From positions 372,001-436,000 of the forward strand of contig JAEWKA010000008.1 in the NCBI GenBank assembly GCA_023386265.1: a DNA stretch of 64,000 nucleotides, written 5' to 3'. The position numbers and the translations under genes are program-made. The notes under the pieces were generated by a model that saw nothing but the letters and a program-made list of their open reading frames with translations, had not been told where the DNA came from and did not search any database. Of this stretch, positions 51,944 through 60,467 are shown in pieces. Numbering within the stretch: the first letter of the stretch is position 1; the number at the start of each line of letters is the position of its first letter. This stretch comes from Bacillota bacterium. GTDB taxonomy: Bacteria; Bacillota; Clostridia; Oscillospirales; Oscillospiraceae.

Positions 51944-52996
51944 CTAAAACACGAGCTTCCAGATGTCATTGAACATGACGACTGCCATGAGTCCCAAGAG
52001 CAAGACTAGCCCCGTTGCATGGACATAGCCTTCGTATTTTGGGTTCAACTTTTTTCTGAATATTCCTTGAATCGCCGCCGTGATTGCAAGGAAGAAAAGC
52101 CGTCCGCCGTCAAGCGCCGGAAGCGGCAGCAGATTCATAACGGCAAGGTTAACGGCAATAAAGGCCGCAAGATAGGCGATGTTGAGCGTTGCGTCCACAG
52201 CTGTCGGAGAGTTTTCTCCCACGTCATTGATAATCCCGACAATACCGACAGGTCCGGAGAGGTCCTTGAGTCCGACAGCTCCCGTGACTAAATCGGATAG
52301 CCCCATCCAAACCATTCGGACGTAATCGAGCGCGCCTTCCCAGGTATACTTCAGGTTTGAGAGGATATCGGTTTTTTTATCGGTAAAATAAAAACCGTAT
52401 TTCATTACTTTCTGGTCGTCGATCTCGTATTCTTGCGCTGTAAGCTTAAAATCGTCCAGCTCGACCTTTTCACCGTCGCGTATCACGATAATGTCATGTG
52501 TCTCGCTGCCCGTCCGGTTCAAGAGAAGTGATAGATTTGACGGAAAGAAAACGGCGTTACCGTCAATTTTATAAAAAACGTCGCCCTGCTGGAGTCCCTG
52601 CGCACTCTCATAGGGACAGCCTTCAAAAAAGCCTGTTATTGTCGGAGTGGCAAAATAACTCGAATTCGGAACAATAAACATCAGGATTATGAGTCCCGTC
52701 AAAAAGTTCATTAGAGCGCCTGAGGCCAAAATGATGAAGCGTTTCCACCACTTCTGATTTGTGAAGGCACGCGAATCCTCCGACTCCTCGTCCTCCTCCA
52801 TTGCGCAGAAGCCGCCAATAGGAAAGGCGCGGAGAGAATAACGCGTTTCACCCTTCTGCCTTTTCAAAAGTATAGGTCCCATGCCTACCGCAAACTCCGA
52901 AACGCGAACGTTGAAGAGCTTTGCCGCCGAAAAATGACCCAACTCATGAGTGACTATAAGAAAACCGAAAATTAAGATTGCTATAACAATATACAT
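51944..52996 (-). CDS. rseP: Site-2 intramembrane zinc protease RseP
   Basis: 350 residues. The zinc motif is HELGH at residues 17-21 inside the first membrane span; MNLLPLPALDGGRLFFL near residue 285 supplies the third metal ligand (LDG). A PDZ domain sits between (about 125-215, GLQQGDVFYKIDG). It cleaves membrane-bound anti-sigma factors, signal peptide remnants or SpoIVFB-like targets. AGGT lies six bases before the ATG. It lies 10 bases after dxr in the usual dxr-rseP-ispG order. It could process the DUF4179 anti-sigma protein encoded nearby, which is speculation. Confidence 0.96.
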   Translation of the reverse strand: MYIVIAILIFGFLIVTHELGHFSAAKLFNVRVSEFAVGMGPILLKRQKGETRYSLRAFPIGGFCAMEEDEESEDSRAFTNQKWWKRFIILASGALMNFLTGLIILMFIVPNSSYFATPTITGFFEGCPYESAQGLQQGDVFYKIDGNAVFFPSNLSLLLNRTGSETHDIIVIRDGEKVELDDFKLTAQEYEIDDQKVMKYGFYFTDKKTDILSNLKYTWEGALDYVRMVWMGLSDLVTGAVGLKDLSGPVGIVGIINDVGENSPTAVDATLNIAYLAAFIAVNLAVMNLLPLPALDGGRLFFLAITAAIQGIFRKKLNPKYEGYVHATGLVLLLGLMAVVMFNDIWKLVF

Positions 52997-53006
52997 TATT
53001 TTACCT

Positions 53007-54158
53007 CTAATATTTGCGGTAATTTTCCTTTACAAAGCATCTGGCCGCATCGTCAGCGTCACGAAGCGCATCAAGCGTCGGCATTCCGTTAACAGAAATC
53101 CTATTGACTGCGTCCTCAACGATTTCACTAATTGCGCCTAAGCAGAGCTCTTCTTTTAAAAACAGGGCGACCGCTTCCTCGTTCGCAGCGCTCATAACGG
53201 CGGCAGCCGTACCGCCGCGCCTTGCGCAGTCCATCGCGAGAGCGAGGCAGGGGGTCTTCTCGAGTTCCGGCTCGAAAAAGCTGAGCTTTCCCAAAGCCGT
53301 AAAATCCGGCGAGGAATAAGGAGAATCCGTCCTTTCCGGATAGGTCAGCGCATACTGTATCGGAAGCGCCATATCGGGAATTCCGAGCTGTGCCAGAACA
53401 CAGCCGTCAGTGTACTCCACCATTGAGTGTATTATGCTTTCCGGGTGGATTATGACCTTTATCTCGTCAGGCGTGACTGAAAACAGATGCATGGCTTCGA
53501 TAAATTCGAGTCCTTTGTTCATCATCGTCGCGCTGTCGACGCTTATCTTCGCGCCCATATTCCACTTTGGGTGGGCAACTGCCATAGCTGGCGTCACGTT
53601 TCGTGTTTCCTCGAGTGACTTTCCGCGAAACGGGCCGCCGGAGCCTGTCAGCAGGATGCGCCGGAGAGCCCTCTCGCTTCCCTGCGCTTCCAGACATTGA
53701 AAAATCGCAGAGTGCTCGCTATCCACGGGAATGATCTGCGCGCCTTTTTCCCTCGCCCTTTGCATAACGATTTCGCCGCCGCAGACCAGAGTTTCCTTGT
53801 TTGCGAGCGCGATGCGGTGCCCCTCGTCGATTGCGGCAAGCGTCGGTATAAGTCCGACAGAGCCTGAAACTGCGGTTACAACACAGGAGGCGTAACAGCA
53901 GGCACAGTCGGTAAGCGCCGCCATGCCGCTTCCGACCTTGATGTCGGTATCCGCAAGCGCGATTTTAAGCAGTTTTGCGGCGTCCTCGTCATAAACGCAG
54001 ACAAATTCCGGATTAAATCTGCGCGCCAGCTGTTCGAGAAGCTTAACATTCCTGTTGCCCGACATGGCCTTGACGGGAATACCCAGTCTCTCGGCGACGT
54101 CAAGTGTCTGCACTCCGACACTGCCTGTCGAGCCGAGAACGGAGATGGATCCTACCAT
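53007..54158 (-). CDS. dxr: 1-deoxy-D-xylulose 5-phosphate reductoisomerase
   Basis: 383 residues. Second step of the MEP pathway, NADPH-dependent. Motifs: ISVLGSTGSVGVQTLD, ALANKETLVCGG, PVDSEHSAIFQCL, GSGGPFRG, AHPKWNMGAKISVDSATMMNKGLE and HPESIIHSMVEY. AGGT precedes the ATG by seven bases. It is followed by rseP and then ispG. Confidence 0.97.
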   Translation of the reverse strand: MVGSISVLGSTGSVGVQTLDVAERLGIPVKAMSGNRNVKLLEQLARRFNPEFVCVYDEDAAKLLKIALADTDIKVGSGMAALTDCACCYASCVVTAVSGSVGLIPTLAAIDEGHRIALANKETLVCGGEIVMQRAREKGAQIIPVDSEHSAIFQCLEAQGSERALRRILLTGSGGPFRGKSLEETRNVTPAMAVAHPKWNMGAKISVDSATMMNKGLEFIEAMHLFSVTPDEIKVIIHPESIIHSMVEYTDGCVLAQLGIPDMALPIQYALTYPERTDSPYSSPDFTALGKLSFFEPELEKTPCLALAMDCARRGGTAAAVMSAANEEAVALFLKEELCLGAISEIVEDAVNRISVNGMPTLDALRDADDAARCFVKENYRKY

Positions 54159-54215
54159 AAATTTTACCTCATAAGTATGCCCGATAAAACGGACAGTACA
54201 CGCTTTTAATAAGAC

Positions 54216-55034
54216 CTAAACTATTGCGGGCAAGAGCACGACGAGCAGCCCAATCATCGGTGCCGTGAAGTGCATGCTGTCGAACCTGTCCAACATTCCG
54301 CCGTGACCGGGGATGAGATTGCCGTAATCCTTGATCCCGTATTGACGCTTTACTGCCGAAAAGACGAGGTCGCCAAACTGGCATGCAAGACTCCCGAAAA
54401 GACCGTAGACAGCAAGCAGCAAATAATTCACCTCATGCCCGAAGCGGGATATTATAAACCCGTAAAGTACCATAAGTAAAACCGCCGAAACGAGTCCGCC
54501 GATACAGCCCGCGACAGTCTTTTTTGGGGAAAGATGTGGAAAAGCCTTCTTGTTTCCCCAAAAATACCCCGCGAAATACGCGCCGCTGTCACTTGAAAAC
54601 GCCGCAACGAATGGCAGGAACACATAGGCGGGAGAGTCCTCGCGTACGCCTATACGCACAAGGGACAAAAGGAGCATGGGCATTATTCCGCCCGCTAATA
54701 TAACATATAAGACGGTCTCAAGCTTTATGTGTTCCTCTTTTTTGTAAGAAAGCAGAAGCTCTGTGAACATAAGTACCGTTAGGATGAATATTGCCGTTGA
54801 AATAACCGCGTCCGCACGCGCAAAAGCATAGACGACCGGCATCGCAAAGCCCGCAACGGCTGCGTATACACGAAATCGCAGTGGCAGGCTCGCGTCGACG
54901 CAGCGCAGAAGCTCCCACGCGGAGCCGGCGGATATAAGTCCCACCAAAATCGAAAACGCCCACAGCGGAGCGAAAAATATCAAAAGAATAAAAAGCGGAA
55001 TCGCTGTAAGTCCTACTATCGTTCTGGTTTTCAT
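54216..55034 (-). CDS. cdsA: Phosphatidate cytidylyltransferase CdsA
   Basis: 272 residues, about eight membrane spans. It makes CDP-diacylglycerol from phosphatidate and CTP, the start of phospholipid synthesis. The C-terminal signature is intact: SLACQFGDLVFSAVKR, then DYGNLIPGHGGMLDRFDS. Of three starts in a row (TTG 55052, ATG 55040, ATG 55034), the last has the best distance to AGGA. It follows uppS by about 45 bases in the uppS-cdsA-dxr order. Confidence 0.95.
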   Translation of the reverse strand: MKTRTIVGLTAIPLFILLIFFAPLWAFSILVGLISAGSAWELLRCVDASLPLRFRVYAAVAGFAMPVVYAFARADAVISTAIFILTVLMFTELLLSYKKEEHIKLETVLYVILAGGIMPMLLLSLVRIGVREDSPAYVFLPFVAAFSSDSGAYFAGYFWGNKKAFPHLSPKKTVAGCIGGLVSAVLLMVLYGFIISRFGHEVNYLLLAVYGLFGSLACQFGDLVFSAVKRQYGIKDYGNLIPGHGGMLDRFDSMHFTAPMIGLLVVLLPAIV

Positions 55035-55079
55035 TAACATGAATCCTTTCAAACACGGAAAATCGGCGAGGGGAAATTG

Positions 55080-55820
55080 TCAGACTCCCCCAAAGCGCCT
55101 GTCACGCTGCTGGTACCAAGCTATGGCCTTGTTCATTTCGTTCTTTGAAAAATCGGGCCAGAGAGTGTCGGTAAAATAAAGCTCCGCGTACGCCGCCTGC
55201 CACAAAAGGAAGTTGGAAAGGCGCATTTCTCCGCCCGGTCTTATTAAAAGGTCGGGGTCAGGGACACCTGCCGACCAGAGACTTTTTGAAAATGCTTCCT
55301 CAGAGAAAGCTGTCTCGTCGCCTTTTGCAAGCTTTTCGGCACAGCTTTTTGCGGCTCTAAGTATCTCGTCCCTGCCGCCGTAATTCAGGCACACATTGAC
55401 CTGACAGCCATCATAGTGGGTGCTGATATCGCTCGTGCGCTCGATGAGCGTTTTGAGCTTCGGCGGAAGCGGCGCAGGGTCGCCGAAGAACTTCATTTTG
55501 ACCTTGTCGCGCTCCATGCGGTCAATGGCCTCATAGAGATATTTCTCCAGAAGCCCCATGATTGCCGACACTTCGTCATTCGGGCGCTTCCAGTTCTCGG
55601 TCGAGAACGCATAAACGGTCAGGTATTCGATGCCTATATCCTTGCAGTAGGTCGCGATAGTGCGGAAGGTCTCCGCTCCCTGCGCATGCCCCGCGTTCCG
55701 GGGAAGTCCGCGCTTTTTCGCCCAGCGGCCGTTACCGTCCATAATAATGGCAATATGGCGGGGGAGATTATTAAAATCCACTTCCCCCGCCTCTTTTTTA
55801 GTTCTGCTAAACAGCCCCAT
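55080..55820 (-). CDS. uppS: Isoprenyl transferase (undecaprenyl diphosphate synthase)
   Basis: 246 residues. It builds the C55 lipid carrier for peptidoglycan from IPP units made by the MEP enzymes of the same operon. IIMDGNGRWAKKRG (Asp28 catalytic), AFSTENWKRP and LNYGGRDEI are standard. The last motif reads IRPGGEMRLSNFLLWQ, where most enzymes have IRTSGEQRISNFLLWQ. The start overlaps the frr stop (TGATG). Confidence 0.96.
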   Translation of the reverse strand: MGLFSRTKKEAGEVDFNNLPRHIAIIMDGNGRWAKKRGLPRNAGHAQGAETFRTIATYCKDIGIEYLTVYAFSTENWKRPNDEVSAIMGLLEKYLYEAIDRMERDKVKMKFFGDPAPLPPKLKTLIERTSDISTHYDGCQVNVCLNYGGRDEILRAAKSCAEKLAKGDETAFSEEAFSKSLWSAGVPDPDLLIRPGGEMRLSNFLLWQAAYAELYFTDTLWPDFSKNEMNKAIAWYQQRDRRFGGV

Positions 55821-56374
55821 CAGATAGCCATTAGCTCCTTTTCCTTCTTGGCGGCTATGTTGTCAATCTCCTTGATATAGTCGTCCGTCAGCTTCTGCAT
55901 ATCCTTTTCGATGTCCTTGAGGTCGTCCTCTGTAATCTCGGACTTCTTCTTCTGCTCCTTGAAATCCTCCATTGCGTCGCGGCGGATGTTGCGGATCGCG
56001 ACCTTTGCCTCCTCAGAGTATTTCTTGACCTGCTTAATGAGGTCGCGTCTGCGCTCCTCAGTGAGCTGGGGGAAGCCAAGACGGATCATCTTGCCGTCGT
56101 TCGTGGGGTTGATGCCGAGATCGGACTCGAGTATTGCCTTTTCAATCAGCTTTAGACTGGTTGCGTCCCACGGCTGGATAACGAGCGAGCGCGGGTCCGG
56201 TGTCGCAATTGCCGCAATCTGGTTTATGGGCGTGGGAGTGCCGTAATATTCGACTCTGAGCTTGTCAAGAACTGCCGGATTTGCGCGTCCTGCGCGGACA
56301 GAATCGAACTGCTGGCTCAAAACCTCGGTCGTCTTCTTCATTTTAACGGTAATTTGCTGATAGTCACTTGTCAT
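55820..56374 (-). CDS. frr: Ribosome recycling factor
   Basis: 184 residues, the usual length. It splits post-termination ribosomes with EF-G. SVRAGRANPAVLDKLRVEYYGTP, INQIAAIATPDPRSLVIQPWD, DLGINPTNDGKMIRL and the coiled C-terminal helices are all present. GGAGGG precedes the ATG. The pyrH-frr-uppS order is conserved in Firmicutes. Confidence 0.98.
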   Translation of the reverse strand: MTSDYQQITVKMKKTTEVLSQQFDSVRAGRANPAVLDKLRVEYYGTPTPINQIAAIATPDPRSLVIQPWDATSLKLIEKAILESDLGINPTNDGKMIRLGFPQLTEERRRDLIKQVKKYSEEAKVAIRNIRRDAMEDFKEQKKKSEITEDDLKDIEKDMQKLTDDYIKEIDNIAAKKEKELMAI

Positions 56375-56425
56375 TTTCTATCCCTCCGAAATTGTTGTGA
56401 AATACAAAAATATCGTTTTATCTAC

Positions 56426-57145
56426 CTACTGTACTGTCGTGCCGATTTTTTCGCCCATAACGACGCGGACGATATTGTCGGGGTCCTTGAGAGCAAAGAG
56501 AATAACGGGAATTTTATTGTCCATTGAAAGCGAGGTTGCCGTTGAGTCCATGACAGCGAGGTGCTGGGCCAAAACCTCGTCATAGGTGATAAACTCGTAT
56601 TTAACAGCGTCCGGATCTTTCTTCGGGTCGGCGGAATAAACGCCGTCCACGTTCTTTGCAAGAAGTATGGCGTCCGCCTCAATCTCCGCTGCGCGGAGAA
56701 CGGCGGCTGTATCGGTTGAGAAGAAGGGACTGCCCGTGCCGCAGCCGAAGATGACGACTCTCGATTTCGAGAGATGCCGCATAGCGCGCCCGCGTATGTA
56801 GGGCTCCGCAATCGCACGCATCTCGATGGCGGTCTGTACCCTGACATCGACATCCATCTGTTCAAATACGTCCGCGAGGGCAAGACAGTTCATGACGGTT
56901 GCGAGCATGCCCATATGGTCGGCACGGGTGCGCTCCATTTTTCCGCCACCGTCCTTGACGCCGCGCCAAAAGTTGCCGCCGCCGACGACTATTCCGACCT
57001 CGACTCCAAGCTCAATGCATCTTTTTACAGATGCGCAGACCTCACGTATCACATCAAAATCTAGTCCTCTGCCCTGAGCCCCAGCAAGAGCCTCGCCGCT
57101 TATTTTAAGAAGTACACGTTTGTACACAGGCTTCTTATCTTCCAT
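56426..57145 (-). CDS. pyrH: Uridylate kinase PyrH
   Basis: 239 residues. It phosphorylates UMP to UDP, amino-acid-kinase fold. VLLKISGEALAG, GIVVGGGNFWRG, DHMGMLATVMN, GTGSPFFSTDTAA and LLAKNVDGVYSADP mark the ATP and UMP sites. GGAG lies about eight bases before the ATG. It is the first recognised gene of the eight-gene run ending with polC; tsf and rpsB, its usual upstream neighbours, are absent here. Confidence 0.97.
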   Translation of the reverse strand: MEDKKPVYKRVLLKISGEALAGAQGRGLDFDVIREVCASVKRCIELGVEVGIVVGGGNFWRGVKDGGGKMERTRADHMGMLATVMNCLALADVFEQMDVDVRVQTAIEMRAIAEPYIRGRAMRHLSKSRVVIFGCGTGSPFFSTDTAAVLRAAEIEADAILLAKNVDGVYSADPKKDPDAVKYEFITYDEVLAQHLAVMDSTATSLSMDNKIPVILFALKDPDNIVRVVMGEKIGTTVQ

Positions 57146-57215
57146 AAATGCACTCCGATCAATTTCATAAATCGTTCTAAGGTATTTTAATATAAATGCT
57201 CACATATTAAAAGGG

Positions 57216-57236
57216 TTTTTGCTCAAAAAGCAAAAA
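57216..57236 (-). terminator. Weak hairpin after the lipoprotein gene
   Basis: TTTTTGCT and AGCAAAAA form an 8-bp AT-rich stem just after the lipoprotein stop. It is a weak terminator candidate ahead of pyrH. Confidence 0.35.
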
Positions 57237-57257
57237 TTTTACCTTTCGGTCACAAAT

Positions 57258-58175
57258 TCAATCTGCTATGCACAGTCCGGAAAACGTCTCAGATGAGTAT
57301 TTGTATCCATCGGTGGTTTCAACCATTTGACCGTATTCTGTATCAAGACGTACCCAGCACTGTTTTCCATCCGTGGTTTCCGCAAGCACCCAGCATTTGT
57401 TGTCCGTTGCGATTAATGTAAGGGCGGCTCCGGCGTTCAGCACGGTTTTTTCCGATGCGTCACTTTTAGATGCATATACGAGGATGTCAACAAGTGCAGT
57501 CACATCGCATCCCGATTCAGACGTAGGGTAATAAAGGTCCGCGGGAACGACCTCGAATCCGCCTGTTTCAGCGAGCTTCCAGTCCACATTGGCAAACCAA
57601 GTCTGCATAACCGAAAGACGAACATAGGAGCTTATCGTACCATCTCCATTGAAAGTAAGGTCTGATTTGTCCGAATAAGAACTGACTATCAACCCGCTGA
57701 CATTCCCGAGATATTTAAGGTTATTCCCATCATATCTAAAAAAGCTGGTGATGCAGTCGTCACTTGGACCGTAGTCCATAATTGCTATTTCAAGCATATT
57801 GTCCGACTTGTCAATATCGGTAATGCAGTAAGCACCCTCAAGATTGTCGCTGTAGAAACCCTGTTCTGGTACGGAACCGGCGTAATCCGTTCCGTTGACA
57901 CTTAAATGAAGAATCGAATATGTGTCCTCGTCGGGCTCAAAATACACCTCATCCTCTTTCCCATCTCCGTTCAAGTCGACGTTGACAGAATTACCGGCTT
58001 TGACAACCAGCGGATATTGCGTTGCTTCAGCGCTCGGCGTCGGACTAACGGCTATGGGCGAGGGCGTAGCGCTTGGCGCAGCGCTCTCCGCCGTCGATTT
58101 CGCTCCGCAAGCGGACAGAAGTAAAGATGAAGTAAAAGTTAATACAATGGTCAATACAAGAATATTTCGTTTCAT
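57258..58175 (-). CDS. Secreted lipoprotein of unknown function
   Basis: 305 residues from the ATG at 58175 (GGGGA nearby; the longer frame begins at TTG). The signal peptide ends in the lipobox LLSAC, so it is lipidated at Cys23 and processed by LspA. A Ser/Pro/Thr linker follows (to about residue 55). The next region contains DLNGDGKEDEVYF, a calcium-binding VCBS/FG-GAP-like element. The C-terminal 70 residues resemble an SH3-like wall domain (AALTLIATDNKCWVLAETTDGKQCWV). Substrate unknown. The mid region is not recognised. Confidence 0.75.
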   Translation of the reverse strand: MKRNILVLTIVLTFTSSLLLSACGAKSTAESAAPSATPSPIAVSPTPSAEATQYPLVVKAGNSVNVDLNGDGKEDEVYFEPDEDTYSILHLSVNGTDYAGSVPEQGFYSDNLEGAYCITDIDKSDNMLEIAIMDYGPSDDCITSFFRYDGNNLKYLGNVSGLIVSSYSDKSDLTFNGDGTISSYVRLSVMQTWFANVDWKLAETGGFEVVPADLYYPTSESGCDVTALVDILVYASKSDASEKTVLNAGAALTLIATDNKCWVLAETTDGKQCWVRLDTEYGQMVETTDGYKYSSETFSGLCIAD

Positions 58176-58209
58176 AGTTTTCCCCAATCGAATTCGTTGT
58201 TAAATGTGT

Positions 58210-58851
58210 TTATTTCTCCGCTCCTTGAAATTCCCTGCACACATGACGGATGCAGCATTTTTCGCACAGAGGCTTTCTCGCCGGACAAACCGCCCTGCCG
58301 TGCAGCACCATCCTGTGGCAAAAATCGGAGGACTTCTCCGGCGGCAGAAGCTTTCGTAGCTCCGTTTCAATCTTCGCTGGGTCTTTGAGATTGTCAACCA
58401 GCCCTATGCGGTTTGTGAGCCTGATACAGTGTGTATCGACGACGACGGCTGGCTTTCCGAAAACGTCTCCCAGCACCAGGTTCGCAGTCTTGCGCCCGAC
58501 TCCGGGCAGGCTCGTCAAATCATCCATATTGTCTGGCACCCTGCCGCCAAAGCGATCTATGAGCGCATTTGCACAGTCGATTATGTCGCGCGCCTTCGTG
58601 TGGAAAAAACCGCAGGAGCGAATAATGTTCTCAAGCTCAAGGATATCCGCCTCCGCAATCGATTTCAGCGTCGGGTATCTTGCGTAGAGCATGGGAGTTA
58701 TCTTGTTTACCCGCTCGTCCGTACACTGTGCGGCAAGGCGCGTCGCAAAAAGCAGCTCATAATCTTTTTCATATTCGAGAGAGCACTCCGCAAACGGATA
58801 TTCGTCCTCGAGCCTCGATATTATCTCATTTATCTGCTCACTTGTCCTCAT
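58210..58851 (-). CDS. nth: Endonuclease III
   Basis: 213 residues. DNA glycosylase/AP lyase for oxidised pyrimidines. The helix-hairpin-helix is LPGVGRKTANLVL, with catalytic Lys121 and Asp139 (VVVDTHCIRL). The [4Fe-4S] cluster ligands follow C-x6-C-x2-C-x5-C in CPARKPLCEKCCIRHVC. GGAG precedes the ATG by seven bases. It lies 34 bases before the lipoprotein gene and may share its transcript. Confidence 0.96.
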   Translation of the reverse strand: MRTSEQINEIISRLEDEYPFAECSLEYEKDYELLFATRLAAQCTDERVNKITPMLYARYPTLKSIAEADILELENIIRSCGFFHTKARDIIDCANALIDRFGGRVPDNMDDLTSLPGVGRKTANLVLGDVFGKPAVVVDTHCIRLTNRIGLVDNLKDPAKIETELRKLLPPEKSSDFCHRMVLHGRAVCPARKPLCEKCCIRHVCREFQGAEK

Positions 58852-58940
58852 ATTTGTCTCCTTTGCTACCGTGAGGTTTTCTTATAGCAAAAGTATAACA
58901 TTACACGCCGGAAAATCAAAGAATTTTCATAATTAGCCAG

Positions 58941-58969
58941 TTGCCAAGCTTTGTCTGTACGTTTATAAT
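58941..58969 (+). promoter_or_regulatory. Sigma-A promoter of glyA
   Basis: TTGCCA (58941-58946) and TATAAT (58964-58969) are separated by 17 bases; the leader would be about 110 bases. Confidence 0.7.
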
Positions 58970-59011
58970 TATAATAGTATCGGTTTACATCGCACATACT
59001 TAATTAAGTTC

Positions 59012-59035
59012 TTGCACCTTCAATGAAGAGTGCAA
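59012..59035 (+). promoter_or_regulatory. Leader hairpin of glyA
   Basis: TTGCAC-CTTC pairs with GAAG-A-GTGCAA around an AAT loop, with one bulged A. No known riboswitch was recognised; it may only stabilise the mRNA. Confidence 0.4.
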
Positions 59036-59084
59036 TTTACCGTTCGTCAATTAAAACATATAAAAGTTTACGGAGGGCATGCAA

Positions 59085-60335
59085 ATGACTGTGGAAAGTC
59101 AGCTGGAAATCATTTCACGACAGGACAAGGAAGTAGCGGACGCAATGGGTCTTGAACTTAAACGCCAAAGGGACAACATTGAGCTCATTGCTTCGGAAAA
59201 TATTGTCAGCGAGGCGGTGCTTGCGGCTGTCGGCAGCGTGCTCACTAACAAATATGCTGAGGGCTATCCCGATAAACGTTATTACGGCGGCTGCCAGTAT
59301 GTGGACATCGTAGAAAACATCGCAATCGAACGCTGCAAAAAGCTCTTTGGCTGCAAATTCGCAAATGTCCAGCCCCACAGCGGCTCGCAGGCAAACTACG
59401 CCGCGTATCTCGCGCTCTGCTCTCAGGGCGACACGGTGCTCGGCATGGATCTCGACGCAGGCGGTCACCTAACCCACGGCTACAAGGTCAATTTTTCTGG
59501 TAAAAACTATCACGCCGTTTCCTACGGAGTAAACCTCGAAACGGGTTATATTGATTACGACGAGGTGCGCAGGATTGCGCTCGAAGTTAAGCCCAAAATG
59601 ATAATAGCGGGCGCCTCTGCGTATCCGCGCGTTATTGAATTCGATAAGTTCTCCGCAATCGCGAAAGAAGTCGGCGCCTATCTGATGGTCGACATGGCGC
59701 ATATCGCGGGGCTTGTCGCGGCAGGGCTCCACCCCTCGCCCTTCGGCTATGCCGACGTCGTTACGACAACGACACACAAAACCCTCCGTGGTCCTCGCGG
59801 CGGCGCAATCATGACGAACGACCCCGAGATTGCGAAAAAAGTCAACAGTGCCGTCTTTCCCGGCTGTCAAGGCGGACCTCTTATGCACGTCATCGCAGGC
59901 AAGGCCGTCGCCTTCGGCGAGGCGCTGCAGCCCGAATTTGCGGCTTATCAGGCCCAGCTCCACGAAAACTGCGCGATACTCGCCTCCGAGCTTCTAAAGC
60001 GCGGGCTTAACCTTGTTTCCGGCGGAACTGACAACCACTTGGTTCTGCTCGATCTCCGCGGCACCGGAACTTCGGGGCGCGAGCTTGAAGTCCGTTTGGA
60101 CGAGGTTCATATCACCACCAACAAAAACAAGATTCCCGGCGATCCGCTCACCGCAAAGGAAACGAGCGGTCTGCGTCTCGGCACAGCGGCTGTTACGGCG
60201 CGCGGCTTAGTCGGCGAAGACATCGTCGAAATAGCGGAGCTTCTCGCTCTCTCCGTCCGTGACTTCGACAATCAGAAGGAAAACATCTCCAATCGCGTTT
60301 CCGCTCTCTGCAAGAAATATCCCCTGTACGAATAA
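59085..60335 (+). CDS. glyA: Serine hydroxymethyltransferase
   Basis: 416 residues. PLP enzyme that splits serine into glycine and methylenetetrahydrofolate, the cofactor that ThyA uses. EGYPDKRYYGGCQYVD, QPHSGSQANYAAY, SYGVNLETGYIDYD, MVDMAHIAGLVAAG and the PLP-lysine motif TTTTHKTLRGPRGG are intact. Two ATGs lie six bases apart; the second (59085) is the better spaced from GGAGG. It has its own promoter and ends before the terminator at 60399. Confidence 0.97.
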   Translation: MTVESQLEIISRQDKEVADAMGLELKRQRDNIELIASENIVSEAVLAAVGSVLTNKYAEGYPDKRYYGGCQYVDIVENIAIERCKKLFGCKFANVQPHSGSQANYAAYLALCSQGDTVLGMDLDAGGHLTHGYKVNFSGKNYHAVSYGVNLETGYIDYDEVRRIALEVKPKMIIAGASAYPRVIEFDKFSAIAKEVGAYLMVDMAHIAGLVAAGLHPSPFGYADVVTTTTHKTLRGPRGGAIMTNDPEIAKKVNSAVFPGCQGGPLMHVIAGKAVAFGEALQPEFAAYQAQLHENCAILASELLKRGLNLVSGGTDNHLVLLDLRGTGTSGRELEVRLDEVHITTNKNKIPGDPLTAKETSGLRLGTAAVTARGLVGEDIVEIAELLALSVRDFDNQKENISNRVSALCKKYPLYE

Positions 60336-60398
60336 TCCATTCTGTGCTATAATAGCAACAGGAAATTCTTAATATCGGCTGCATATTATCAGCAAAAC

Positions 60399-60432
60399 AG
60401 AGCCGACAGGACTATTCCTCTCGGCTCTTTAT
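60399..60432 (+). terminator. Terminator after glyA
   Basis: AGAGCCGA (60399-60406) and TCGGCTCT (60421-60428), followed by TTATTAT. The stem is short with a 14-base loop. Confidence 0.6.
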
Positions 60433-60467
60433 TATACTCATTAATGCTCTCAACAAGGAGGTACTTC

